This document shows, in pieces, positions 8,222-18,094 of a DNA stretch of 51,756 bases. The translations under genes were made by a program, and so were the position numbers. The DNA is taken from NCBI RefSeq assembly GCF_013214165.1, contig NZ_JABSSM010000011.1, positions 1 through 51,756 of the forward strand, in the 5' to 3' direction. Under the pieces are notes generated by a model that made no database searches, was not told the origin of the DNA, and saw only the letters and a program-made list of their open reading frames with translations. The stretch's first letter is position 1; each line of letters opens with the position of its first letter. The stretch comes from Shewanella sp. (lineage in GTDB: Bacteria > Pseudomonadota > Gammaproteobacteria > Enterobacterales > Shewanellaceae).

Positions 8222-9772
8222 CTAATCTCTGTTAGCTAAGAACAGCTTATAAGCCGGACTCTGAGTCTCTTCATGATAGACGAAGCCCAGCTCGGTTAAG
8301 AACTGCTGAAATGCCATGTTATCGGACTCGGGAACCTCGAAGCCAGCCAAGACGCGACCGAAAGCGGCGCCATGGTTTCGATAATGAAACAGGCTGATAT
8401 TCCACTTACTCTGCAGGGTCGTCAGAAACTTAAACAGGGCGCCAGGATGCTCGGGAAACTCGAAGCTGAACAGGCGCTCATCGAGCTTCTCCGGCGGATG
8501 CCCGCCCACCATATAGCGCACATGTAATTTCGCCGTCTCATCATGGGAAAGATCTTGCACCTCGAAGCCATCACTCTCCAACCTTGCAATGATTTTATCC
8601 AGCTCGCTCTGGCCTTCCGATAGACGGATCCCGGCGAACACTACCGCCTTATCCCGACTGCTGAAGCGATAATTAAACTCAGTCATCACCCGCTTTTCTA
8701 ACAATTCACAGAAGCGCAGGAAGATACCCGGACGTTCGGGGACTTTAACTGCCAGAATAGCCTCTTTTTTCTCCCCAAGCTCACAGCGCTCAGAGATATA
8801 TCTCAGGCTATGAAAGTTAACATTGGCACCACTGAGAATGGCGGCCACCTTCTCACCTTTACCCGCATCGCCCATATACTTCTTTAGACCAGCCAGAGCC
8901 AGGGCTCCGGCTGGTTCGGCTATGGCGCGAGTATCTTCGAAGATATCTTTCACCGCGGCGCAGATCTCATCCGAGCTGACGGTGATCACATCATCGACAT
9001 ATTCCCGTGCTAGCCTGAATGGCTCGGCGCCAATCTGCTTAACCGCGACGCCATCGGCAAACAAGCCGACCTGAGGTAAAATAACCCGCTCACCGGCCTC
9101 TAAGGCCGCCTTTAAACAGGCAGAATCTTCCGGCTCGACGCCAATAATTTTAACCTCGGGCATCACAGCCTTATAAAACGCGGCAATGCCGGCGATCAGG
9201 CCGCCACCGCCCACGGGAACAAAGACTATTTCTAAGTCCCTTCGTTGCTGCAGCATCTCCTGGGCTATGGTGCCTTGCCCAGCAATCACGGCCTCATCAT
9301 CGAATGGCGCCACGTAGACGCGACCATCTGCAGCCGCAAGCGCCTGAGCGTAGATATTAGCCTGATCGAAGGCCTGACCATGAAGTACCACCTCACCGCC
9401 GAGACGCCTGACCGCATCGACCTTGATATCCGGAGTCGTTTCCGGCATCACGATCACCGCGCTGATGCCAAGCGCAGCAGCCGACATCGCGACCCCCTGA
9501 GCATGATTGCCCGCAGAGGCACACACCACACCACGCTGACACTCATCGGCTGTGAGCTCAGATATCTTGTTATAGGCACCACGCAGCTTGAAGGAGTGCA
9601 CGGGTTGCATGTCTTCGCGCTTGAGGAACACCTGACAGCCCAGGCGGGCCGACAGCTTATTCAAACTAGAGAGTGGCGTGACTTTAGCCACATCATAGAC
9701 AGAAGACAATAAGATCTTCTGTAGATAATAGTGCGCCAGATCTAGCCTAGCATTGGAGCTTGATGCCAACAT
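8222..9772 (-). CDS. ilvA: Threonine deaminase, biosynthetic (IlvA)
   Basis: IlvA converts threonine to 2-oxobutanoate, the first step specific to isoleucine. The 516-residue protein has the PLP domain with Lys62 in HSFKLRGAY and the phosphate-binding PVGGGGLIAG loop, followed by two ACT-like regulatory regions in the last 190 residues, as in the isoleucine-inhibited biosynthetic form. The start at 9772 has GGAGGATTAAT directly upstream and begins one base after the ilvD stop, so the two are translationally coupled; a longer open frame up to 9877 runs into ilvD and is not used. It is the last gene of ilvGMEDA. Confidence 0.96.
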   Translation of the reverse strand: MLASSSNARLDLAHYYLQKILLSSVYDVAKVTPLSSLNKLSARLGCQVFLKREDMQPVHSFKLRGAYNKISELTADECQRGVVCASAGNHAQGVAMSAAALGISAVIVMPETTPDIKVDAVRRLGGEVVLHGQAFDQANIYAQALAAADGRVYVAPFDDEAVIAGQGTIAQEMLQQRRDLEIVFVPVGGGGLIAGIAAFYKAVMPEVKIIGVEPEDSACLKAALEAGERVILPQVGLFADGVAVKQIGAEPFRLAREYVDDVITVSSDEICAAVKDIFEDTRAIAEPAGALALAGLKKYMGDAGKGEKVAAILSGANVNFHSLRYISERCELGEKKEAILAVKVPERPGIFLRFCELLEKRVMTEFNYRFSSRDKAVVFAGIRLSEGQSELDKIIARLESDGFEVQDLSHDETAKLHVRYMVGGHPPEKLDERLFSFEFPEHPGALFKFLTTLQSKWNISLFHYRNHGAAFGRVLAGFEVPESDNMAFQQFLTELGFVYHEETQSPAYKLFLANRD

Positions 9773-9773
9773 A

Positions 9774-11624
9774 TTAATCCTCCAACATGGTGACATCTCG
9801 CACCGCGCCTTTATCGGCACTGGTCGCCAGCAAGGCATAGGCCTTGAGTGCCAGAGATACGGAGCGTTCACGCCCAACAGGCTTCCAGGCCTGCTTACCG
9901 CGCCCTTCCATTGCAGTGCGACGAGCCGCTAATTCACTGTCACTGATGGCAAGTTTGATCGAGCGCGCCGGAATATCGATCTCGATTCTGTCACCTGTCT
10001 CAACCAGAGCTATGGTGCCACCAGCCGCCGCTTCTGGCGAAACATGGCCGATAGACAGGCCGGAAGTACCACCAGAGAAACGACCATCTGTGATAAGCGC
10101 ACACGCCTTACCTAGGCCGCGAGACTTAAGGTAACTGGTCGGATAAAGCATCTCCTGCATACCTGGGCCACCTTTAGGGCCTTCGTAGCGAATGACGACC
10201 ACGTCACCGGCAACCACCTTGCCCCCCAAGATAGCGGCAACGGCATCATCCTGGCTCTCGAACACACGGGCCGAGCCGACAAAGGTATGATTATCTTCAT
10301 CCACGCCCGCTGTTTTGACGATACAACCATCGATGGCTATGTTACCGGAAAGCACCGCTAGGCCGCCTTCCTGACTAAAAGCAAATTCACGCTTACGGAT
10401 ACAACCGCCTTCGCGATCGTCATCCACACTATCCCAGCGACAATCTTGACTGAAGGCCCGAGTGGTCGGGATCCCCGCAGGTCCCGCCGTGAAGAACTTA
10501 TGTACCGCCTCATCTTTACTCTGGGCGATGTCCCATTTGGCCAGTACCTCTTTCAAGTTTGTACCCGCCACATGGTAGGCATCGTTATGAATGAGGCCGG
10601 CTCGGTCGAGCTCGCCTAAGATACCCATCACGCCACCGGCGCGATGCAAGTCTTCCATATGATACTCAGGGCTCGCAGGCGCCATCTTGCACAAATGAGG
10701 CACCAGGCGTGACAGCCTGTCGATATCGGCCATGGTGAAATCAACTTTTGCCTCATGAGCCGAGGCTAACAGGTGCAATACCGTGTTACTTGAGCCGCCC
10801 ATGGCGATATCTAAAGTCATGGCATTCTCGAACGCCCTAAAGTTAGCGATATTACGTGGCAATGCAGACTCATCGTCATGCTTGTAGTAACGCGTAGCCA
10901 GGTCCATGATGCGGCGACCCGCTTCTAAGAAGAGCTCGCGTCTGTCGGCGTGAGTGGCCAGCATGGAACCATTACCCGGCAAAGACAGGCCTAAGGCTTC
11001 GGTCAAACAGTTCATCGAGTTAGCGGTAAACATGCCGGAACATGATCCGCAGGTAGGACAGGCGCTGCGCTCAATCTTATCGCTGTCTTCATCCGATATG
11101 CGATCGTCCGCACCCGCCACCATGGCATCAACCAGATCCAGTTTGATGATGTTACCCGAAAGCTTAGTCTTACCCGCTTCCATTGGACCACCGGAGACGA
11201 AGATCACCGGAATATTGAGGCGAAGTGCCGCCATCAGCATACCTGGGGTGATCTTGTCACAATTTGAGATACACACCAGGGCATCGGCGCAGTGGGCATT
11301 GACCATATACTCGACGCTGTCGGCAATAAGCTCACGTGAAGGCAGGCTATAGAGCATGCCGCCGTGGCCCATGGCGATACCGTCATCTACCGCGATTGTA
11401 TTAAACTCTTTGGCGATACCGCCCGCTGCTTCGATGGCGCCAGCGACTAACGAGCCCATATCTTTGAGGTGCACATGACCGGGAACAAACTGAGTAAATG
11501 AGTTGGAAATCGCAATAATTGGCTTACCAAAATCACTATCTTTAACGCCGGTGGCACGCCATAGGGCGCGGGCTCCGGCCATGTTACGACCTTCGGTACT
11601 GGTAGCTGAACGTAATTTAGGCAT
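9774..11624 (-). CDS. ilvD: Dihydroxy-acid dehydratase (IlvD)
   Basis: IlvD dehydrates 2,3-dihydroxy-3-methyl acids to the 2-oxo acids in valine and isoleucine synthesis. The 616-residue length and sequence are those of the proteobacterial enzyme. The signature [11 protein letters not shown] and the motif [19 protein letters not shown] carry cysteines of the Fe-S cluster, and [19 protein letters not shown] lies near the C-terminus. It follows ilvE after a gap of 220 bases, long for this operon, and overlaps the ilvA ribosome site. Confidence 0.97.
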   Translation of the reverse strand: MPKLRSATSTEGRNMAGARALWRATGVKDSDFGKPIIAISNSFTQFVPGHVHLKDMGSLVAGAIEAAGGIAKEFNTIAVDDGIAMGHGGMLYSLPSRELIADSVEYMVNAHCADALVCISNCDKITPGMLMAALRLNIPVIFVSGGPMEAGKTKLSGNIIKLDLVDAMVAGADDRISDEDSDKIERSACPTCGSCSGMFTANSMNCLTEALGLSLPGNGSMLATHADRRELFLEAGRRIMDLATRYYKHDDESALPRNIANFRAFENAMTLDIAMGGSSNTVLHLLASAHEAKVDFTMADIDRLSRLVPHLCKMAPASPEYHMEDLHRAGGVMGILGELDRAGLIHNDAYHVAGTNLKEVLAKWDIAQSKDEAVHKFFTAGPAGIPTTRAFSQDCRWDSVDDDREGGCIRKREFAFSQEGGLAVLSGNIAIDGCIVKTAGVDEDNHTFVGSARVFESQDDAVAAILGGKVVAGDVVVIRYEGPKGGPGMQEMLYPTSYLKSRGLGKACALITDGRFSGGTSGLSIGHVSPEAAAGGTIALVETGDRIEIDIPARSIKLAISDSELAARRTAMEGRGKQAWKPVGRERSVSLALKAYALLATSADKGAVRDVTMLED

Positions 11625-11655
11625 TGCGATTGTCCTTATTGAGCAGGGTCGAGGT

Positions 11656-11677
11656 GCTAGTTCCTAGTGCCTAGGAA
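11656..11677. repeat. CTAG-rich intergenic repeat between ilvE and ilvD
   Basis: TTCCTAG (11661-11667) and CTAGGAA (11671-11677) form a perfect inverted repeat. Similar CTAG-rich inverted repeats occur after uvrD's upstream neighbour (24501-24579) and after purH (42084-42118), suggesting a dispersed intergenic repeat family. Confidence 0.5.
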
Positions 11678-11844
11678 GAGCAGACGATTCAAGATTATAG
11701 TTAACATTTTTAAACCTAAAAGATATAAACTTTCAGGTAGTGTATATTTCAATTGTGTGACTCATAAGCAAACCTAAAGATGACTTAATGTTTAGGTCAT
11801 GTTCCACCACGAAGTGGCATCAATAGCGATGCGAAACCGATCTA

Positions 11845-12768
11845 TTATAAGACCTCTAACCAACCCCACTTGTCTTGGGTCTCACCGGTAAACAGGCCGA
11901 AGAAGCTCGCCTGTATCGACTCTGTGATGGGGCCGCGCTTACCGGCGCCAACATCGATTCTGTCGACGCTGCGCACCGGCACGATTTCTGCCGCTGTGCC
12001 CGTCATAAATATCTCATCGGCGAGATAGAGGAACTCACGGGACATGGCCTCTTCGACCACTTCATAGCCCTTTTCACGAGCCAGGATGATGATGCTATCT
12101 CGAGTCAGGCCCATAAGGATGGCCGACGTCGAAGGTGGTGTATAGATTTTTCCTTTCTTGACCACGAACAGGTTAGCACCAGCACCTTCGCTGACCAGAC
12201 CATTCACATCCAGGGCTATGCCCTCATCGAAGCCGTTACGCTTGGCTTCGGTGGAAATTTGAATCGATGACAAGTAGTTACCACCGGCCTTAGCGCCGGT
12301 AGGTATGGTATTGGGTGCGAGACGATTCCATGAGCTCACAGCCACATCGACCCCAGCTTCCATACTGTCTTCACCTAGATAGGCGCCCCAGGGGAAAGCC
12401 GCAACCATGACATCACACACGGCATCTTTAGGCGGAGTGATCCCCATGCCTACATCACCATAGAAGGCCAGCGGACGAATGTAGGCACTCTTGAGATCAT
12501 TCTTCTGCACGCTGTCACGACAGGCCTGCATCAGCTCATCATGCGTATAAGGAATTGGCATGCGGTAGATCTTAGCCGAATCGAACAGACGTTGCACATG
12601 ATCGGTAAGACGGAATCCCGCCGGGCCCAGGTGAGTATCATAGACACGGATCCCTTCGAAGACAGAAGATCCATAATGTAAGCCGTGAGACATCACATGC
12701 ACCTTAGCATCACCCCAAGGTATTATCTCACCATTGAACCATATAAACTCTGCTTTCTTCGTGGTCAT
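11845..12768 (-). CDS. ilvE: Branched-chain amino acid aminotransferase (IlvE)
   Basis: IlvE catalyses the final transamination for isoleucine, valine and leucine. The 307-residue protein is a fold-type IV PLP enzyme very close to E. coli IlvE from its first residues (MTTKKAEFIWFNGE). It has FEGIRVYD near residue 38 and the PLP lysine at 160 in PTGAKAGGNYLSS, the same position as in E. coli. The ATG at 12768 is preceded by GAGGAAATAGAG; the open frame extends eight codons further without support. It lies between ilvM and ilvD, giving the enteric order ilvGMEDA. Confidence 0.96.
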   Translation of the reverse strand: MTTKKAEFIWFNGEIIPWGDAKVHVMSHGLHYGSSVFEGIRVYDTHLGPAGFRLTDHVQRLFDSAKIYRMPIPYTHDELMQACRDSVQKNDLKSAYIRPLAFYGDVGMGITPPKDAVCDVMVAAFPWGAYLGEDSMEAGVDVAVSSWNRLAPNTIPTGAKAGGNYLSSIQISTEAKRNGFDEGIALDVNGLVSEGAGANLFVVKKGKIYTPPSTSAILMGLTRDSIIILAREKGYEVVEEAMSREFLYLADEIFMTGTAAEIVPVRSVDRIDVGAGKRGPITESIQASFFGLFTGETQDKWGWLEVL

Positions 12769-12871
12769 CTCTATTTCCTCACTCTCTGTCAATATTCATT
12801 GCAACAGGCGTTAACTGTTCACTTTGTTATTATCGCTAATCTAATAGCCTGTCATCAGTATCTAGTAAGCC

Positions 12872-13099
12872 TTAAGCCTGTACCCGACAGTCGATCACAT
12901 CGACAAGCTTATCTAGCTGATTAGTCAGTAGCTCTATGGCCCGTTCACTCTCGACATGCATTGTGAGTCGAACATTGTGCTCACCTGCTAACTGCATATC
13001 CATCTTGGTCACTTTAAAACCGCGATGGCGTACCACTCTCAATACACGCTCCAACACTTCAGGCTGCTGCACTAAGGTTAAGCTCAATTGATAACTCAT
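12872..13099 (-). CDS. ilvM: Acetolactate synthase II small subunit (IlvM)
   Basis: This 75-residue protein is a single ACT-type domain matching IlvM: it begins YQLSLTLVQQPEVLERVLRV and continues with VVRHRGFKVTKMDM. In the known AHAS II complex it activates the IlvG catalytic subunit and helps stabilise FAD/ThDP binding. It follows ilvG; the intergenic space contains a second copy of the ilvG 3' end (13153-13223), which separates it from ilvG more than is usual for ilvGM pairs. Confidence 0.93.
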   Translation of the reverse strand: MSYQLSLTLVQQPEVLERVLRVVRHRGFKVTKMDMQLAGEHNVRLTMHVESERAIELLTNQLDKLVDVIDCRVQA

Positions 13100-13140
13100 C
13101 TCTACTCCTATCCACTCGTTCTTACCTGCGTTGTGCGTTA

Positions 13141-13306
13141 AGTCTGCTTGTCCATCATGTCTGTTTGTCCATCTCTTCCATCATGTCACGATTACTGGCA
13201 CCCGGTGGGACCAGTGGCCAGACCTTGATGGAGAGCATCATGTCTGTTTGTCCATCTCTTCCATCATGTCACGATTACTGGCACCCGGTGGGACCAGTGG
13301 CCAGAC
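13141..13306. repeat. Duplicated 3' end of ilvG (71-bp direct repeat plus fragment)
   Basis: Bases 13236-13306 (end of ilvG, encoding [22 protein letters not shown] and its stop) are repeated exactly at 13153-13223, 83 bases away. A third partial copy of about 15 bases, encoding only DKQT, lies at 13142-13156. Between the copies is a 12-bp spacer. The extra copies are downstream of the ilvG stop codon and before ilvM, so they do not change IlvG. Confidence 0.95.
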
Positions 13307-14956
13307 ATTGTGAGCATCATCAATCCTCACATGCAGCAGATATGGGCCTTCGCAGCTAATTAAATGATCTAACGCTTCTTCTACCTGATCACGTGTGGTG
13401 ATGGTGCGGCCGGGAATGTCGAATGCCGATGCCAAGGTGACAAAATCTGGGTTATCGGAAAGATCGGTCTCGCTGTAACGCTCCTCGAAGAAGAGCTGCT
13501 GCCACTGTTTCACCATGCCCAGCTTCTGGTTATCTATCAGCAAAATTTTAACCGCCAACTTACGCCGTTTGATGGTGGTGAGCTCTTGCACATTCATCAT
13601 AAAGGAGCCATCGCCGGAGACGACCACTACGGTCGCATCGGGACGGGATACCTTAGCGCCGATGCCGGCAGGAAGGCCGAAACCCATGGTTCCCAAGCCC
13701 GAGCTAGACAGGTGGTCTTCAGGATTACGGAACCACATATGCTGGGCCACCCACATCTGATGCTGGCCAACATCGCAAGTCACCACACTATCTTCTGGCA
13801 ATTTATCGGCTAAGCGTTTCAACATGGCGGGGGCGAATATTAGCTCACCTGGGCGATCATATTTCCATTGATGCTCGGCTTTCAATTGCCCAACCTCTTC
13901 GCGCCAGGGAGCAATAGCTAACTCGGTCGTCAATGCGGGCAACACCTGACGTAGATCGCCGGCGATGGCCACTTCCGGCAAGCGTAATTTACCCAACTCC
14001 GCCGCATCGATATCCAAATGAATCACCTTGGCATGCTCGGCAAAGGATGCTAAACGACCGGTAACCCTGTCATCGAAACGAGCGCCGACCACGATTAACA
14101 GATCACACTCCTGGACGGCAATATTGGCCGCCTTGGAGCCATGCATGCCTAGCATGCCCAGATAACCCGACGTGTCTTTTTCTATGCTACCCAGGCCCTT
14201 TAGTGTGGCCACAGAGGGAACACCCGTGGCCTGGATAAATGCACGCAATTGAGGAACGGCTCTCGCCATACCTACGCCACCACCCACATAGAGCATAGGT
14301 TTATGGGCTTGTTTGAGTAGCGTCAAGGCATCATCAAGTTTGCAGGTATCGGCTTGAGGCTGAGGGGACTTCTCCTGAATGGGAGTCGAGTACTCGAACA
14401 TAGCGATTTGGATATCTTTAGGAATATCCACCAGCACAGGACCCGGACGCCCCGATGCTGCGATCTCGAACGCCTTATACAGGGTCGGAACCAGCTGCTC
14501 TATCTCGGTCACCATGAAACTGTGCTTAGTACACGACAGCGACATACCCAAAACATCGATTTCCTGGAAGGCATCGGTGCCAATCACGGCGGTAGATACC
14601 TGACCTGTGATGGCGACAACAGGCACAGAGTCAAGCAAGGCATCGGCCAATGAGGTCACTAAATTGGTAGCCCCAGGACCCGATGTCGCGAAACACACCC
14701 CAGTCTTACCTGTCGCACGGGCATAACCTAAGGCTGCAAATGCGGCGCCCTGCTCATGGCGACTCAATAGGTGTTCCACCGGTGCACCGTAAAGCGCATC
14801 ATAAATCGGCATGATAGCGCCGCCAGGGTAACCAAAAATATTCGTCACCCCATGGTCGACTAGCACCTTGATCACGGCATCGGCGCCGCGCATCATCTGC
14901 CCACTATCCGCTTGTCCGGCCTCTGAATTGTCTTGCTGTGTCTGCCCTTGTTCCAT
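13238..14956 (-). CDS. ilvG: Acetolactate synthase II large subunit (IlvG)
   Basis: IlvG condenses two pyruvates, or pyruvate and 2-oxobutanoate, to acetolactate or acetohydroxybutyrate with ThDP, FAD and Mg2+. The 572-residue sequence shows the ThDP-enzyme N-terminus [18 protein letters not shown] with the catalytic Glu further on (SRHEQGAA), and the Mg/ThDP motif [15 protein letters not shown] in the C-terminal domain. The first about 22 residues are a Gln/Ser-rich extension absent from E. coli IlvG; a start at the internal MM (residue 21) is possible. Expression is controlled by the ilvL attenuator upstream. Its 3' end is duplicated downstream. Confidence 0.95.
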   Translation of the reverse strand: MEQGQTQQDNSEAGQADSGQMMRGADAVIKVLVDHGVTNIFGYPGGAIMPIYDALYGAPVEHLLSRHEQGAAFAALGYARATGKTGVCFATSGPGATNLVTSLADALLDSVPVVAITGQVSTAVIGTDAFQEIDVLGMSLSCTKHSFMVTEIEQLVPTLYKAFEIAASGRPGPVLVDIPKDIQIAMFEYSTPIQEKSPQPQADTCKLDDALTLLKQAHKPMLYVGGGVGMARAVPQLRAFIQATGVPSVATLKGLGSIEKDTSGYLGMLGMHGSKAANIAVQECDLLIVVGARFDDRVTGRLASFAEHAKVIHLDIDAAELGKLRLPEVAIAGDLRQVLPALTTELAIAPWREEVGQLKAEHQWKYDRPGELIFAPAMLKRLADKLPEDSVVTCDVGQHQMWVAQHMWFRNPEDHLSSSGLGTMGFGLPAGIGAKVSRPDATVVVVSGDGSFMMNVQELTTIKRRKLAVKILLIDNQKLGMVKQWQQLFFEERYSETDLSDNPDFVTLASAFDIPGRTITTRDQVEEALDHLISCEGPYLLHVRIDDAHNVWPLVPPGASNRDMMEEMDKQT

Positions 14957-15043
14957 CTGTATCTGTCACTCCATGCCGAACCTTAGCGGTTCAGTATTTG
15001 TAGGGTAAAGCCGTTTTGCATATTTCTTAGTCGGGCTTTAAAC

Positions 15044-15077
15044 GAAAAAACCCCCGGTCCTTGCGGAGCGGGGGGTT
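15044..15077 (-). terminator. ilvGMEDA attenuator terminator
   Basis: On the minus strand a G+C-rich hairpin is followed by TTTTTT: the plus-strand arms are CCCCCGGTCC (15051-15060) and GGAGCGGGGG (15065-15074). It lies between the ilvL leader peptide and ilvG. Bases 15068-15075 are also perfectly complementary to 15123-15130, which gives an alternative antiterminator pairing, and 15131-15148 (AGTGAT-6-ATCACT) can form the protector hairpin. This is a classical amino-acid attenuator. Confidence 0.93.
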
Positions 15078-15102
15078 AGTTGCAATCTTTACCTAATTAG
15101 GT

Positions 15103-15192
15103 TTATCGATGCGCCATGGGAGCCCCCCGCAGTGATCTAATAATCACTAGGGTAATAATCTCAATAATGAGTAGGGCTGCCTGGTTTACCAT
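15103..15192 (-). CDS. ilvL: ilv operon leader peptide (IlvL)
   Basis: A 29-residue open frame on the minus strand upstream of ilvG reads MVNQAALLIIEIITLVII followed by RSLRGAPMAHR. Twelve of its 29 residues are Ile, Leu or Val, clustered as LLIIEIITLVII. It is followed by the attenuator hairpin at 15044-15077, as in enteric ilvGMEDA. Ribosome stalling at these codons when branched-chain aminoacyl-tRNAs are scarce would favour the antiterminator and let transcription proceed into ilvG. An AGGA lies upstream but somewhat far from the ATG. Confidence 0.92.
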   Translation of the reverse strand: MVNQAALLIIEIITLVIIRSLRGAPMAHR

Positions 15193-15399
15193 GCTTTGAC
15201 TGTTTCCTAATGAGTTTGCTTAAATTCGGTGTTTTCTCGATTAAGATCGCGAGACCATCAATCAATACCACAAAGCCAATAAAAAACACAACAAAACCTT
15301 GTTACCGAGAAGAAACACCTGGTTTCATCATGCAAACGATACGTCAAAAATGATCCTTTGATTTTTCGGTTAACCTAGCCTCAATCTTGAAATTATCTG

Positions 15400-16881
15400 T
15401 TACTTCTCTTCGACGATTTGCTGCATAGCCGTCATATGGCCGCGTAGCTCGGCACCAATCTTCTCCACGCCAGTACCACGAATGGCGGCATTGACTTGGA
15501 TTAGGCGTTGGTTATCGACACCATTGCAATTGTCGCTGAGTCCGCGACCTAGGTACTCCGGAGACATGGCATTGACGAAGTCACGCAACATAGGCACGGC
15601 GGCGTGATTAAACAAGTAACAACCATATTCGGCGGTATCTGAGATAACCACGTTCATCTCGTAGAGACGCTTACGTGCAATGGTGTTAGCTATCAGTGGT
15701 GTTTCATGTAGCGACTCGTAGTAAGCCGACTCTGCGACTATGCCAGCAGACGTCATGGTATCGAACGCCAGCTCGACACCGGCCTTGATCATGGCAACGA
15801 GGAAGATACCCTTATCGAAATAGGTTTGCTCGTCGATATCTTCGTCGCTAACCGGTGCATTTTCGAAGGCGGTCTCGCCTGTTTCGGCGCGCCACTTAAG
15901 CAAGTTTGCATCATCGTTGGCCCAATCGACCATCATGGCGCGAGAAAACTCCCCACCTATGATGTCATCCATGTGCTTCTCGAACAGAGGAGCAAGAATG
16001 CCCTTCAGCTCTTCGGCCATGTCAAAGGCCTTGATCTTAGCTGGGTTAGACAGGCGATCCATCATGTTGGTGATGCCACCGTGCTTTAGAGCCTCAGTGG
16101 TGGTCTCCCAACCTTGCTGAATAAGTTTCGCCGCGTAGCCTGGCTCTATACCATCGCTGACCATCTTCTCATAACCTAAGATGGCGCCAGTTTGTAGCAT
16201 GCCACAAAGAATGGTCTGCTCACCCATAAGATCAGACTTCACTTCGGCAATAAATGATGAGTGCAGCACACCCGCACGGTCGCCACCGGTAGCGCTGGCA
16301 TAGGCCTTAGCGATATCGAAACCTTGCCCCTTAGGATCGTTCTCAGGGTGAACCGCGATCAGAGTCGGTACGCCGAAACCACGCTTATACTCTTCACGTA
16401 CCTCGGTACCCGGACACTTAGGCGCGACCATGATGACGGTAATATCTTCACGAACCTGCATCCCCTCTTCAACGATGTTGAAACCGTGAGAGTAGGAAAG
16501 TGTGGCTCCTTGCTTCATCAGCGGCATGATCGTACTAACAGCGTTAGTGTGCTGCTTATCCGGCGTCAGGTTAAGCACAAGATCGGCATCGGGAATCAAT
16601 TCTTCTATGGTACCGACACGGAAACCGTTACCCGTGGCCTTTTGATATGAAGCACGCTTCTCTTGGATCGCCTCGGCGCGAAGTGCATAAGCGATATTCA
16701 AGCCTGAATCACGCATATTCAAACCTTGATTGAGGCCCTGAGCACCACAACCTAGGATGACGATATTCCAGCCCTTAATGAAGTCACAACCTTGGCTAAA
16801 TTCATTAAGGTCCATGAAGCGGCACTGAGCCAGCTGTTCTAATTGTTGACGCAAATTCAGAGAGTTAAAATAGTTAGCCAT
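15400..16881 (-). CDS. ilvC: Ketol-acid reductoisomerase (IlvC)
   Basis: IlvC isomerises and reduces acetolactate or acetohydroxybutyrate with NADPH and Mg2+, the second common step of the pathway. The 493-residue protein is the long (class II) form found in enterics: N-terminal Rossmann domain with [20 protein letters not shown], and two knotted helical domains after it. The start at 16881 ([18 protein letters not shown]) aligns with E. coli IlvC and has AAGGTGG upstream; four extra codons of open frame precede it. It is divergent from ilvY and separated from ilvL by about 200 bases, so it is a separate transcription unit. Confidence 0.97.
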   Translation of the reverse strand: MANYFNSLNLRQQLEQLAQCRFMDLNEFSQGCDFIKGWNIVILGCGAQGLNQGLNMRDSGLNIAYALRAEAIQEKRASYQKATGNGFRVGTIEELIPDADLVLNLTPDKQHTNAVSTIMPLMKQGATLSYSHGFNIVEEGMQVREDITVIMVAPKCPGTEVREEYKRGFGVPTLIAVHPENDPKGQGFDIAKAYASATGGDRAGVLHSSFIAEVKSDLMGEQTILCGMLQTGAILGYEKMVSDGIEPGYAAKLIQQGWETTTEALKHGGITNMMDRLSNPAKIKAFDMAEELKGILAPLFEKHMDDIIGGEFSRAMMVDWANDDANLLKWRAETGETAFENAPVSDEDIDEQTYFDKGIFLVAMIKAGVELAFDTMTSAGIVAESAYYESLHETPLIANTIARKRLYEMNVVISDTAEYGCYLFNHAAVPMLRDFVNAMSPEYLGRGLSDNCNGVDNQRLIQVNAAIRGTGVEKIGAELRGHMTAMQQIVEEK

Positions 16882-17014
16882 CTGATGTACCACCTTTTGT
16901 ATCGAATTGAGGAGAGCTGCTTCATGGGCTTAGATAACGTGAGCACGAGCAGTGATTGAGATCACTATAGCTGATGATTCTAATTGCTTAAAATGATATA
17001 TTCGGGATACTATA

Positions 17015-17029
17015 TTGCATTTTTTGCAA
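17015..17029. promoter_or_regulatory. Putative IlvY operator in the ilvC-ilvY intergenic region
   Basis: TTGCA (17015-17019) and TGCAA (17025-17029) form an interrupted dyad between divergent ilvC and ilvY, matching the T-N11-A rule for LysR-type regulators. In E. coli IlvY binds this intergenic region and activates ilvC with acetolactate or acetohydroxybutyrate as inducer. The assignment here is by position and pattern only. Confidence 0.5.
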
Positions 17030-17068
17030 CACCGATTAACTCAGTCCCTACGCCCTAATGAGGTAAAA

Positions 17069-17941
17069 ATGGATATCAAAACAATCAAACTTTACCTGCA
17101 CCTATCGGAAAGCCTGCATTTTTCCAGAACGGCTCAGGCCATGCATGTCAGTCCTTCGACCCTGAGTCGAGTCATGCAGAGGTTAGAGGATGAGGTCGGT
17201 GCCCAGCTTTTCCTCCGAGATAACCGCAGCGTCGCCCTGACCAGCGCCGGCGTCGAATATCGCCACTTTGCCGAGCAGACCTTAGATCACTGGACTAAGC
17301 TCAAGACCAAGATTGACCCTAAACAAGATCTGCTTAGGGGCAGATTGAACCTCTACTGTTCGGTAACTGCGGCATATAGCCACCTGCCTGGGCTACTCGA
17401 TAGCTTTAGGCGGGAGCATCCTCTTGTTGAAATAACCTTGACCACAGGTGACGCCGCCAACGCGGTTAGCGAAGTGAAAAATAACCGCGCCGATATCGCC
17501 ATCGCCGCCCTGCCTGACCCTTTCCCGGAAAATCTGCACTTCGCCAAGATAGATGACATCCCTCTAGTCATCATAGCGCCAACATATCGCTGTCAGGTGC
17601 AGGAATTATTAACTGAGTCATATATTCCCTGGGACCGTCTGCCCTTTATCGTGCCTGAACATGGGCCGGGGAGACAACGCATCGACAACTGGTTTAAGCA
17701 GCTGGGCCTGACGCCCAACATCTATGCCCAGGTCTCAGGGCAAGAGGCGATGGCCTCTATGGTGGCGCTAGGGTGTGGGGTGAGTATCACACCTGATATT
17801 GTTATTAATAACAGTCCTGTACGCGATAGAATTCAGATCATCCCGACTCCCATAGATATCCCCCCCTTCGAACTAGGTTGCTGCTGCAGAAACAATAAAT
17901 TAGATGACCCGATAGTCGCGGCCTTTCTGAAAGTGATATAA
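17069..17941 (+). CDS. ilvY: LysR-type regulator of ilvC (IlvY)
   Basis: This 290-residue protein has an N-terminal winged helix with HFSRTAQAMHVSPSTLSRVM (about residues 17-36) and a periplasmic-binding-like effector domain with CSVTAAYSHLP and VSGQEAMASMVALGCGVSI, both matching E. coli IlvY closely. It senses acetohydroxy acid substrates and activates ilvC, from which it is divergently transcribed. The start at 17069 has GAGG eight bases upstream and aligns with the family; the open frame extends to 17015 over the putative operator. Confidence 0.93.
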   Translation: MDIKTIKLYLHLSESLHFSRTAQAMHVSPSTLSRVMQRLEDEVGAQLFLRDNRSVALTSAGVEYRHFAEQTLDHWTKLKTKIDPKQDLLRGRLNLYCSVTAAYSHLPGLLDSFRREHPLVEITLTTGDAANAVSEVKNNRADIAIAALPDPFPENLHFAKIDDIPLVIIAPTYRCQVQELLTESYIPWDRLPFIVPEHGPGRQRIDNWFKQLGLTPNIYAQVSGQEAMASMVALGCGVSITPDIVINNSPVRDRIQIIPTPIDIPPFELGCCCRNNKLDDPIVAAFLKVI

Positions 17942-18094
17942 CGAATACCATTGCATAAGGCAATTAAAGGCTGGCACCGCATTTCAGTCTGGTTCGCCGC
18001 TACCTCCCGCATAATAAGTTCATCTATACTTAATTCAGAAACAATAAATCCACCACATGCCTGCTTAACTTATTGGAAATATCTACAGAAGACT

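Noticed and set aside
13131..13359. Two overlapping short plus-strand frames with internally repeated residues
   Set aside because: They arise only because the ilvG 3' end is duplicated on the other strand; no ribosome site or homology.
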